Positions 1 to 7,232 of a stretch of DNA of 21,635 bases are shown one piece after another (position 1 is the stretch's first letter; every line of letters begins with the position of its first letter). The notes below the pieces were generated by a model, which saw nothing but the letters and a program-made list of their open reading frames with translations, did not search any database and was not told the origin of the DNA. Source of the DNA: CAXXOK01 sp035399245 (GTDB lineage: Bacteria > Bacillota > Clostridia > Christensenellales > Aristaeellaceae); NCBI GenBank assembly GCA_035399245.1, contig DAOPIR010000023.1:1-21635 (forward strand). The letters run 5' to 3'. Position numbers and translations under genes: made by a program.

Positions 1-542
1 AGTTGGTCAGCTCCCACCTCAGCGACCATGCCGAGAACGAATACGTTGTGCGCGAGATTACCAACTGCCTGCTTACCCTGAGCCGGCGGCGTGTAGGCGC
101 GCTGCTGGTGTTTGAGCAAAAGGTCGGCCTGAAGGACGTTATTGAAACCGGCACGGCAATGGACAGCAAAATCTCCGATGCGCTTTTACAGAATATTTTC
201 GAGCCCAATACCCCGCTGCACGACGGCGCCGTGGTCATCCGCGGCTCCCGCATCATGTCCGCGGGCTGCATTTTAACGCTTGCCGAGGGTATGGGCATCA
301 GCCGCGAGCTTGGCACCCGCCACCGCGCCGCCATCGGCATTACCGAAACCACAGACGCCGTTACCCTGATCGTCAGCGAAGAGACGGGCATCATTTCCGT
401 TGCCAGCGAAGGCCGGCTGACCCGCCATCTGGACCGCCTGCTTTTGGAACAGGTGCTCTATAAAATGTATCATCAGCACGAAGAGGGCCTTTGGTCGATG
501 TTGTTCGGCCGCAGCAAACGCAAAAAAGGAGACGCGTCATGA
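1..542 (+). CDS. cdaA: Diadenylate cyclase CdaA, C-terminal part (5' end outside window)
   Basis: This is the catalytic domain of a membrane diadenylate cyclase, which joins two ATP into the second messenger cyclic di-AMP that controls potassium and osmolyte balance and cell-wall homeostasis in Gram-positive bacteria. Counting from the TTG at position 3, the hallmark DAC motifs are present: PLHDGAVVI around residues 71-79 (Asp-Gly-Ala), GTRHRAA at 104-110 and SEETG at 125-129. The frame is open to the window edge, and CdaA proteins normally have about 90 more N-terminal residues with three membrane helices, so the TTG is almost certainly internal and the gene is cut by the window. It overlaps the next gene by ATGA (539-542), meaning translational coupling with cdaR, its known partner. 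Identity is firm; start unknown. Confidence 0.95.
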   Translation, partial: LVSSHLSDHAENEYVVREITNCLLTLSRRRVGALLVFEQKVGLKDVIETGTAMDSKISDALLQNIFEPNTPLHDGAVVIRGSRIMSAGCILTLAEGMGISRELGTRHRAAIGITETTDAVTLIVSEETGIISVASEGRLTRHLDRLLLEQVLYKMYHQHEEGLWSMLFGRSKRKKGDAS

Positions 543-1891
543 GCCCGCATACGGATCACAACAAACAGGCCGGCACGGATAATCCGCCGCTGCAAAAGGC
601 CTTTAAAACCTATCCCAAACGGCTGTGGGCAATGATCTCCAACAACCTGCAGTGGAAGGTGCTTGCCCTGGTTTTGGCTGTCGGCCTGTGGGTGGGTCTG
701 ATATCGCAGGACACGACGCTGACCCGTGAGCGCACCTTTACCAATGTTCCGCTCAGCGTTACCGGCTCCGACACGCTTCGGCGCAACGGCTTTATCGTCA
801 TTGAAGGCCTGGAAGAAGAAAACGCCATCGTCAAGCTGAAGGTGGATGTGCCCCAGCAGGAATATAACGACGTAACCTATTCCAACTACAATCCGCGTAT
901 TGATCTGACCAAAATATCCGAAGCGGGCGAGCAATCCGTAAAGGTAAGCACCACGTCCTCGTCCACTTACGGCACCGTATCCGATGTATCGCCGGAAAGC
1001 ATTCCCATTATTGTGGATGAATATGTTACCAATTACCGCATTCCCGTGCAGGTAAATGTGGTAGGCGACTATCCGCAGGGGTACTATGGCACCACGCCTA
1101 CAGTTGATGTATCCTATGTTACGGTCAGCGGACCGGAAAGTATCATCTCCCAGATTGCCCGTGTTGTACTGACCTACGATGTGTCGGCGCTTTCCGCGCG
1201 CACAGGCTCTGTGCAAACCGCTTTACCCCTACAGTATATGGACAGCGAAAACAACGAGCTGGATTCCACCCTTCTTGAGCCCACCAGCGGCGGCGTTATT
1301 TTGCGCACCATCGTCGTGGATCAGGATCTGTACCCCACCAAGAGCATCTCCCTCAACCAAACACTGCTGACCACCGGCACTCCCAAAACAGGCTATGAAA
1401 TCAAGAGTGTAACCGCATCCCCTTCCACAATCATTGCCGCAGGGGACGAAACCACATTGTCCACCCTGCAAACGCTGTTTGTGGACGCAGCGGTGGATGT
1501 AAGCGACCGTGACACCACATTTACCGCTGAGGTCAAGATCGATAAACCGGACAACATCGTATACCTAAATGCGGAAACCGTAACGCTGATCGTGGATATC
1601 GGACCCATTATGACCACCAAAACATATGATGAAATATCGCTTTCCATCACCAATAAGCCGGATGGTATGTCCGCTTCTTCGCAGACCACTACGGTCGCCA
1701 TATCCGTTACAGGGCCTATGCTGTCGATGGAAACGCTGCGTTCCTCGCGGCTGACCGCTTTTGTTTCCGCTGAAGGGCTGTCCGCCGGTACCTATGATCT
1801 GCCGATCCAACTAACCATCGACCATGACGACGCTGATTTGTTTACGTATACCATTACTCCGCAAAGCATTTCCGTAACCGTATCGGAATAA
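539..1891 (+). CDS. cdaR: CdaR / YbbR-domain regulator of CdaA
   Basis: A 450-residue membrane-anchored protein. After a short cytoplasmic tail it has one membrane helix at about residues 39-56, followed by an extracytoplasmic part built from roughly four YbbR-type beta repeats (segments such as FTNVPLSV, YRIPVQVNVVG, TKSISLNQTL and KTYDEISLSI each begin a repeat). CdaR proteins bind the membrane part of CdaA and modulate cyclic-di-AMP synthesis; the gene order cdaA-cdaR is the canonical one. The ATG at 539 is chosen because it overlaps the cdaA stop as ATGA and has an AAAAGGAG site at 524-531; an in-frame TTG further upstream lies inside cdaA and has no better site. The repeats diverge strongly from one another, as is usual for the family. 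Confidence 0.92.
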   Translation: MSPHTDHNKQAGTDNPPLQKAFKTYPKRLWAMISNNLQWKVLALVLAVGLWVGLISQDTTLTRERTFTNVPLSVTGSDTLRRNGFIVIEGLEEENAIVKLKVDVPQQEYNDVTYSNYNPRIDLTKISEAGEQSVKVSTTSSSTYGTVSDVSPESIPIIVDEYVTNYRIPVQVNVVGDYPQGYYGTTPTVDVSYVTVSGPESIISQIARVVLTYDVSALSARTGSVQTALPLQYMDSENNELDSTLLEPTSGGVILRTIVVDQDLYPTKSISLNQTLLTTGTPKTGYEIKSVTASPSTIIAAGDETTLSTLQTLFVDAAVDVSDRDTTFTAEVKIDKPDNIVYLNAETVTLIVDIGPIMTTKTYDEISLSITNKPDGMSASSQTTTVAISVTGPMLSMETLRSSRLTAFVSAEGLSAGTYDLPIQLTIDHDDADLFTYTITPQSISVTVSE

Positions 1892-1925
1892 TCTTTCGTT
1901 CCCATTCGTTTGAAAGGATTGCTGC

Positions 1926-2933
1926 ATGAACAGCTTTACCAATACAATTTTAACCCTGCTGCTTGGCTGGCTGCGTACGCTGCTCAATGCCGCGCGTACG
2001 TTTGTTGCCAGCGATTCCAGTACCGTTTTTTTTGATTTTTTCCGTAACAACTGGAAGGTTATTTTTATCATCCTTTGTGTAGGCGGGTTTGTGCTGGATA
2101 AAATCGTATATTTAATCCGCTGGCGGCCCAGCCCGATTTGGATTCGGATACGCGCGCGGCATCAGAAGCACTCCGTGCAGCCGCCGCAAGCTTATGCCCC
2201 TCCTGAACCCGCTTATGACGAGTCCGCGTTTTTCAGAACCGCTCCCCCTATCCCCGATGAAGAGTATCCGCTTGCTGTTAACCAACCTGCTGCCGAGGCC
2301 GCGCCGACTATGCAATACCATATGCAATTGCAAGCGGCGCCCATGGATACGCGGCGTGTCCAACCGGATTTCACCTTGCCTTATGATCCTTCCGAATCCA
2401 CACAAAATCCCTATTCTGATCCCATAGCGCCCTTATATACAGACGATCCCATGCAGGATCAGTCCTTTGCACCCGCGTCCAATCAGCAAACCTTTGCCTT
2501 CGGTATGGCGCCGTCGTTTGGTTCGGCGCAGTCCGAGCCGGCCTACGGTTATTATCGGGACGCAACCCCAAGCTTCGCACCGCCGCAGTTTTCACAGGAC
2601 CTCCCTCCCGCCCCGTCCTATGCGCCTCAGCCCGAGGCGGAATCCATGCCGCAATATGAACCTGACACCCTGCTGAATTACCAGCCAGACGCCATGCCGG
2701 AGGACGACCGGGAACCCAATCCCTATTTTCGCCCGTTTTCCGACCGTGGAGAGGATACCTTTGCCCCGCCAAGGTCCCACCGTTTTGGATCGGTTGCCCG
2801 AAAGGCGCGCAGCTTTCTCAACGCGGATGAAGAAAGCCAGGCTGTTTCCTATCAGGATTTGCAGCAGACCGTGGATGTGTCCAAGGCTTTTCACTCACCC
2901 GTATACCCTAAAAAGAAACCCGAAGGAGATTGA
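1926..2933 (+). CDS. Membrane-anchored Pro-rich protein of unknown function
   Basis: A 335-residue protein I do not recognise. A hydrophobic segment (about residues 8-20) is followed by a clear membrane helix at about 43-65 and then a strongly basic stretch (residues 66-82, many Arg and Lys), so by the positive-inside rule the remaining 250 residues should be cytoplasmic. That tail is rich in Pro, Gln, Ala, Tyr, Asp and Glu, has no recognisable fold and looks disordered; its last 60 residues regain charged, helix-prone character. A GAAAGGA site at 1912-1918 supports the ATG at 1926. It lies 34 bases after cdaR and its stop is at the start of the next gene, so it is probably cotranscribed. A scaffold or adaptor role linked to cyclic-di-AMP or the cell envelope is only a guess from position. 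Confidence 0.85.
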   Translation: MNSFTNTILTLLLGWLRTLLNAARTFVASDSSTVFFDFFRNNWKVIFIILCVGGFVLDKIVYLIRWRPSPIWIRIRARHQKHSVQPPQAYAPPEPAYDESAFFRTAPPIPDEEYPLAVNQPAAEAAPTMQYHMQLQAAPMDTRRVQPDFTLPYDPSESTQNPYSDPIAPLYTDDPMQDQSFAPASNQQTFAFGMAPSFGSAQSEPAYGYYRDATPSFAPPQFSQDLPPAPSYAPQPEAESMPQYEPDTLLNYQPDAMPEDDREPNPYFRPFSDRGEDTFAPPRSHRFGSVARKARSFLNADEESQAVSYQDLQQTVDVSKAFHSPVYPKKKPEGD

Positions 2934-2938
2934 TTCCG

Positions 2939-3634
2939 GTGCGTTTCACCGCAAAGTATTACGTACTCATCGGCCATTACGGCAGCGGAAAAACAGAGCT
3001 TTCGCTGGCGTTGGCACGGCATCTTAACCAAACGGACGGCAATGTTGCGTTGGTGGATCTGGATATTGTCAATCCGTATTTTCGCAGTGCGGAGCAAAAA
3101 GAACTGCTGTCGCGGGAAGGTATCGACGTGATTATGCCGTCGTTTGCCATGACCTCGGTAGATATCCCCGCGCTGTCTGCGGATGTGCATACGGTGTTTG
3201 AATCCGACCGGTATAACCACGTCGTAATCGATGTCGGCGGGGACGCCGCGGGCGCAACGGCGCTGGGACGCTATCATGCATATATTAATCCCATCCGCGA
3301 TCAAATGCAGGTGCTCTACGTCATCAATCCGCACCGTCCGCTTTCCTCCAACGCCGAGGATATCCGCGCCTTGTTTGCGGAAATCGAAGCCCACGCCCGC
3401 CTTCATCCCGATATGCTGGTCAACAACGCTAACCTCCAACGCCAAACCACAGCGCAGGACTTGATTCAGGCACAGGAATTGCTGGAAAGCATCGCCGTGC
3501 AGATGTCGGTCCCCGTGGGGATGGTGGCCGGTTACAGCCGCTTTTATACCGAATTGCCGCAGGCACTGCAGCAGATATTCTTCCCGATTGAGCCGATGAT
3601 GCTGCCCGAATGGCTGGAGGACGACAACGCATGA
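2939..3634 (+). CDS. P-loop ATPase of unknown role (MinD/CobQ-like fold)
   Basis: A 231-residue soluble protein with a textbook Walker A motif, GHYGSGKTE, at residues 12-20, and a segment VALVDLDIVNPYFRS at about 35-49 that resembles the second nucleotide-binding strand of the MinD/ParA/CobQ (SIMIBI) class. VVIDVGGD further on fits a Walker B strand. The family occurs as an uncharacterised ATP-binding protein in Clostridia; its substrate is unknown to me. The GTG at 2939 is preferred over the in-frame TTG at 2930 because the AAGGAG at 2923-2928 is ten bases from GTG but only one base from TTG. Its 3' end overlaps rsmF by ATGA (3631-3634). There is no signal peptide or membrane helix. Confidence 0.85.
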   Translation: MRFTAKYYVLIGHYGSGKTELSLALARHLNQTDGNVALVDLDIVNPYFRSAEQKELLSREGIDVIMPSFAMTSVDIPALSADVHTVFESDRYNHVVIDVGGDAAGATALGRYHAYINPIRDQMQVLYVINPHRPLSSNAEDIRALFAEIEAHARLHPDMLVNNANLQRQTTAQDLIQAQELLESIAVQMSVPVGMVAGYSRFYTELPQALQQIFFPIEPMMLPEWLEDDNA

Positions 3635-4983
3635 CGGCACTGCCGGCCGCTTTCGTGCAGCGTATGCGCCTGCAGCTTGGCCAAAGCGCAGACGCGTTTT
3701 TTGATGCTATGCAGCAGCCTCCGGTACGGGGACTGCGAATCAATCCGTTTAAACAACCAAATAAGCCGCTCCGCGGCGAGGTGCCGGGTATAGGTGACGC
3801 TGTGCCCTGGGAGCCCGACGGGTGGTATTTATCGCCTGAAAGCCCGGCGGGCGTCCATCCGCTGCATGCCTGCGGCGCATTTTATTTGCAGGAGGCCAGC
3901 GCCATGCTCCCCGCGCGGCTTCTGCGGCCAAAGCCCGGGGAAATCGTGCTGGATCTGTGCGCTGCGCCCGGCGGAAAAAGCACACAGCTTGCCGCCATGA
4001 TGCAGGGGCAAGGCACCATTGTATGCAACGAGATTGTTCCTTCACGTGCCGCCGTGCTCAGCGGTAATGTCGAGCGCATGGGTATACCAAACGCGGTCGT
4101 CGTTTCAGCGGATCCGTCGCTGCTGGAGGCACGATGGCCGCAGCTGTTTGACGCCATTTTGGTGGACGCGCCATGCAGCGGAGAAGGAATGTTTCGCCGG
4201 CACCCCGAAACGCAGACGGAATGGACCATCGATTCCCCTGCGCGCTGTGCCCGTCGGCAGGCGCATATCCTGCAAAGTGCGGCGCGTATGCTGAAAACCG
4301 GCGGGCGGCTATGCTATTCTACCTGTACTTTCAGTGATGAAGAAAACGAAGGCATCATCGATGCCTTTTTGCAGTCTCATCCGGAATTCCGGCCTGTGGA
4401 ATATTCGGTGACCATTCATAAAGATACCGTATTGGCTTCCCAAAACGGCTGTATTCGCTTATATCCGCACATCGTGCGGGGTGAAGGGCATTTTGCCGCG
4501 CTGCTGGAAAAAGCAGCACCGTCCGCTGAAGAACAGCCCGCTGGATTGCTGGCGGCTGACGCTGCTTTTTCTTCGCCGGATCCACAAATCATCCATGCGT
4601 TTCATGCGTTCTGGCAGGACGTATCCGCAGGCAATTTTCCACAGCCCGACGCAATGATCGGCAGCCTGCTGATCTCCGCGCCACCGCTTCCGCCGCTCAG
4701 CGGCATTAAAACTTATCGCGCGGGACTGTCGCTTGGCCGTATGAAGGGAAAGGTGTTCATGCCCGATCATGCGCTTGCCCTTGCCGCGCCGCCGCCGGCC
4801 ATACGGACTATTCCGCTGGATCAGGCGGCCGCGGCAGAATATCTGGGCGGAGAAGTGCTGCCCGTCGAGGGCATCAGCAATGGATTTTGGACGGTTTCCT
4901 ATGCCGGATTGCCGCTGGGCTTCGTAAAGCATAGTGACCACCAGTTGAAAAACCACTATCCCAAAGGGTTACGCAACCGTTAA
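3631..4983 (+). CDS. rsmF: rRNA (cytosine-5-)-methyltransferase, RsmF/NOP2-Sun family
   Basis: A 450-residue SAM-dependent m5C rRNA methyltransferase of the NOL1/NOP2/Sun family. The SAM-binding motif I is LDLCAAPGGKST (residues 107-118). The two family cysteines are present: Cys182 in DAPCSGEGMF (product release) and Cys232 in YSTCTF (nucleophile). The end of the protein, with the GFVKHSDHQLKNHYP type of motif, is characteristic of the RsmF subgroup, which modifies 16S rRNA, rather than RsmB, and no NusB-like N-terminal domain is present. The ATG at 3631 overlaps the previous stop and has GGAGG at 3616-3620. It is the last gene of the plus-strand block and ends 8 bases from the convergent lyase gene. 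The exact rRNA target base cannot be read from the sequence. Confidence 0.9.
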   Translation: MTALPAAFVQRMRLQLGQSADAFFDAMQQPPVRGLRINPFKQPNKPLRGEVPGIGDAVPWEPDGWYLSPESPAGVHPLHACGAFYLQEASAMLPARLLRPKPGEIVLDLCAAPGGKSTQLAAMMQGQGTIVCNEIVPSRAAVLSGNVERMGIPNAVVVSADPSLLEARWPQLFDAILVDAPCSGEGMFRRHPETQTEWTIDSPARCARRQAHILQSAARMLKTGGRLCYSTCTFSDEENEGIIDAFLQSHPEFRPVEYSVTIHKDTVLASQNGCIRLYPHIVRGEGHFAALLEKAAPSAEEQPAGLLAADAAFSSPDPQIIHAFHAFWQDVSAGNFPQPDAMIGSLLISAPPLPPLSGIKTYRAGLSLGRMKGKVFMPDHALALAAPPPAIRTIPLDQAAAAEYLGGEVLPVEGISNGFWTVSYAGLPLGFVKHSDHQLKNHYPKGLRNR

Positions 4984-4991
4984 TTTACCGT

Positions 4992-6197
4992 CTATACAGA
5001 CACGCTGTAAACACCGACATACTTGCCCCTGCGGGACGAAAAATAAATCGTATCGCCGCCATGGTTAAAAATCGCGTGCGGATGGGTATCCTGCCCTAAC
5101 CAATCTGTACCATGCTTGCACAAGGGTGTCCAGCGCAGTGCGTGCTTTTCCCAATCGGGATGCACCAGGCTGATGTACTCCGCATTTTTTTGATGCGGAT
5201 CCGCGCCGTGATCGGTCGAGTTATCCCTCTGCGGCGGATGATCGCCCGGCTGCTTATAATACCCGTCACAGACCAACTCTCCGGTATGGCTTATGGTGAA
5301 ATGCCCATATGCATCATATTCCTTCGGCAGCGGAATTTCGCGATAGGTCATCTGTTCTACATTCACGCGGCCCACAAACGCGGGGCCGTTTGCATAAGCG
5401 CCGTGATAAATCACAACCTTGCCATCCGCCGACCACATCTCGTGGCAAACCCAATCGTCCGCGCTTCGTCCCTGCCCTGCGGTACGCAGCTGACGGTGTG
5501 TTTTTCCGTCAAACAGGTTGATCCGCCGAATGCCGCAGGCAAAGCTCGGCCATTCGTTATTGTATAAGATCATCCCGCTATCCAGCGGATGAAACTGCAC
5601 ATGGGTAATCCAGCAGCGGGGAACGGGTTCGCACATCGTTTCCTCGCCGGTTTGCGTATCGTACACATGCAAATAGGAGCAAAGGTTCTCCTGCTGCACC
5701 CGGCTGTCAATATCATACTTTGGCCGTTGATCCAGCCCGTAGCCCTCCGTGTCGGGATCATAGTCTAAAATGCGAGCATCCGTCGTGGGCACGCAAAGAT
5801 ATCGGCCGTCGCCGCTTACATGGGTAAACGCAGTCATCTGGTCTGCCGGCACTTGGTTGAGAACGCGGATATTTCCGTCACTGCCAACCGCGCACAGATC
5901 GCGGTCCTGAATGTAATAGACAATCTCCCTGACCGGATCCAGGCATACGCTCGCCTTGCCGAGGCCGGTATTCCGCGTACCGTTAAAATATACATACGAC
6001 TGCAAGATACCGGATGTATTACTGGTGAGTATCTGCTCCCTCCCCGTTTGCAGATCATGCCTATACACATTCGGAAAGCCGCCTTGATCGCTGATCAGGT
6101 AAATGCGCCTGTCGTCCGCGCTGAGCGAAGAGCAGGTGAAATACAGCATCTGCGTATTGCTGTCATCGCGTAAAGTTATCGTATGGATTGGATTCAA
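4992..6197 (-). CDS. Oligogalacturonate lyase-like seven-bladed beta-propeller (PL22 type)
   Basis: A 401-residue protein resembling oligogalacturonate lyases of polysaccharide lyase family 22, which cleave short pectin fragments in the cytoplasm by manganese-dependent beta-elimination. The metal-site signature Gln-x-x-His-x-His is present at Q369, H372 and H374 (GQDTHPHAIF), with further family-like histidines in WVCHEMW (H252) and YGHFTIS (H299). Repeated blade motifs such as SADDRRIYLISD, SADGKVVIYHG and GGDTIYFSS support a propeller, and no signal peptide is seen. The start is TTG at 6197, preceded by AAAGGTG (6206-6212) at eight bases; no suitable ATG is nearby. It follows holA by 21 bases and appears to close the long minus-strand operon. 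No pectin transporter or hexuronate gene is visible. A related propeller with another substrate remains possible. Confidence 0.8.
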   Translation of the reverse strand: MNPIHTITLRDDSNTQMLYFTCSSLSADDRRIYLISDQGGFPNVYRHDLQTGREQILTSNTSGILQSYVYFNGTRNTGLGKASVCLDPVREIVYYIQDRDLCAVGSDGNIRVLNQVPADQMTAFTHVSGDGRYLCVPTTDARILDYDPDTEGYGLDQRPKYDIDSRVQQENLCSYLHVYDTQTGEETMCEPVPRCWITHVQFHPLDSGMILYNNEWPSFACGIRRINLFDGKTHRQLRTAGQGRSADDWVCHEMWSADGKVVIYHGAYANGPAFVGRVNVEQMTYREIPLPKEYDAYGHFTISHTGELVCDGYYKQPGDHPPQRDNSTDHGADPHQKNAEYISLVHPDWEKHALRWTPLCKHGTDWLGQDTHPHAIFNHGGDTIYFSSRRGKYVGVYSVSV

Positions 6198-6218
6198 TGT
6201 CTTTCACCTTTTAATCAG

Positions 6219-7232
6219 CTATCCCAGCATCTCTTTCATCTGCATCAGCGCGGCCTCGGCGCAGCCGTCCTGTGGCAGCTTTCCGGATTTCAGCCGATAC
6301 TCATAGTCCAGCAAATAATCATAAACCGCTTTAAGCTGCTGTTTATCATACCGCATTGCCTGCTCCTGCATCCGGCGGGCGGCAAAAGGCGGGATTTTCA
6401 GCAGTGAAGGAAACTCCGACTGGCGCACACGCTCCTCCAGCAGGCAGCGAATCTGGAACAGAATCCGGTATTGCCGCAGCAGCATGGCAAGGATCAGCAT
6501 CCGATCCTCCCCACTCTGCAGCACCCGCTGCATTAGGATCAACGCCTGCCCATAATTACCGGCCACCTGTGCGTCCACCATCTGGAATACTGTGCATTCC
6601 AGCGATTGCACGGAGATCGTCTGGATATCCTCTTCGTTTACTTCTTCCCGCTCGCCGGTATAGTCCGCCAGTTTTTCCATTTCCTGCTTCAGCAGCGCCG
6701 CGTCGTTGCCGACCGTAAACAAAAAGCGTTCCGCCGTCGCCTGCCCTATGCGCTTGCCCATCGATTTCATCGTACGGATAATCCAGCCGGTCGCCTGCTG
6801 GTCTGTCATGGGTGAAAAATCCACGATCGTCTGATTTTTCTTGCAATAGGTGTACAGCTTTTTACGCCCGTCCGCCTTTCCTTTTACAAGAAACACCAGG
6901 CACGTGGACGGGGACATGTTCGGCAGATAATCAATCATCCGCTCCGCCTCGTCGTCGCCCGACGCTTTGCCGGCAATAAGCGGCACATACTCGCTGACCA
7001 GTACGATGCGCTTATCCGCCATCATTGGCAGGGTTTCCGCCGCGGCAATCAGCTCGTCTGCCGGCGGATTGGTTAACTCCGTTTGGTTCATCTGCTCCAG
7101 GCCTTCCGGCAGCAGCTTACCGCACAGCGCCTTTACCGCCTGTGCTTTGATATATTCTTCCTCGCCTTCAAACACGTAAACCGGTTTGATGTCGTTTTGC
7201 TTTACCGATTCAAAAAAGCCAAGATAGTTCAA
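6219..7232 (-). CDS. holA: DNA polymerase III subunit delta
   Basis: A 337-residue HolA protein, the clamp-loader subunit that opens the sliding clamp at the replication fork. The opening segment (DIKPVYVFEGEEEYIK), the DKRIVLVSEYVPL region, the CLVFLVKGKADGRKKLY stretch and the C-terminal collar helices (MRYDKQQLKAVYDYLLDYEY) match the family, and the length is usual. It lacks Walker motifs, as delta subunits do. The start is TTG at 7232, overlapping the comEC stop as TTGA, with GGAGG at 7240-7244 seven bases upstream. The comEC-holA neighbourhood is common in Bacillota. Confidence 0.92.
   Translation of the reverse strand: MNYLGFFESVKQNDIKPVYVFEGEEEYIKAQAVKALCGKLLPEGLEQMNQTELTNPPADELIAAAETLPMMADKRIVLVSEYVPLIAGKASGDDEAERMIDYLPNMSPSTCLVFLVKGKADGRKKLYTYCKKNQTIVDFSPMTDQQATGWIIRTMKSMGKRIGQATAERFLFTVGNDAALLKQEMEKLADYTGEREEVNEEDIQTISVQSLECTVFQMVDAQVAGNYGQALILMQRVLQSGEDRMLILAMLLRQYRILFQIRCLLEERVRQSEFPSLLKIPPFAARRMQEQAMRYDKQQLKAVYDYLLDYEYRLKSGKLPQDGCAEAALMQMKEMLG

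Noticed and set aside
473..1216. A 247-codon minus-strand frame across the cdaA/cdaR junction
   Set aside because: It is antisense to well-supported genes and shows no protein family features.
2371..2772. A minus-strand frame opposite the Pro-rich gene
   Set aside because: Low-complexity coding on the plus strand produces an open antisense frame; it has no convincing ribosome site or motif.
4967..4986. GGTT-ACGC-AACC hairpin at the end of rsmF as a terminator
   Set aside because: A four-pair stem inside the coding sequence without a uridine run is not credible as an intrinsic terminator.
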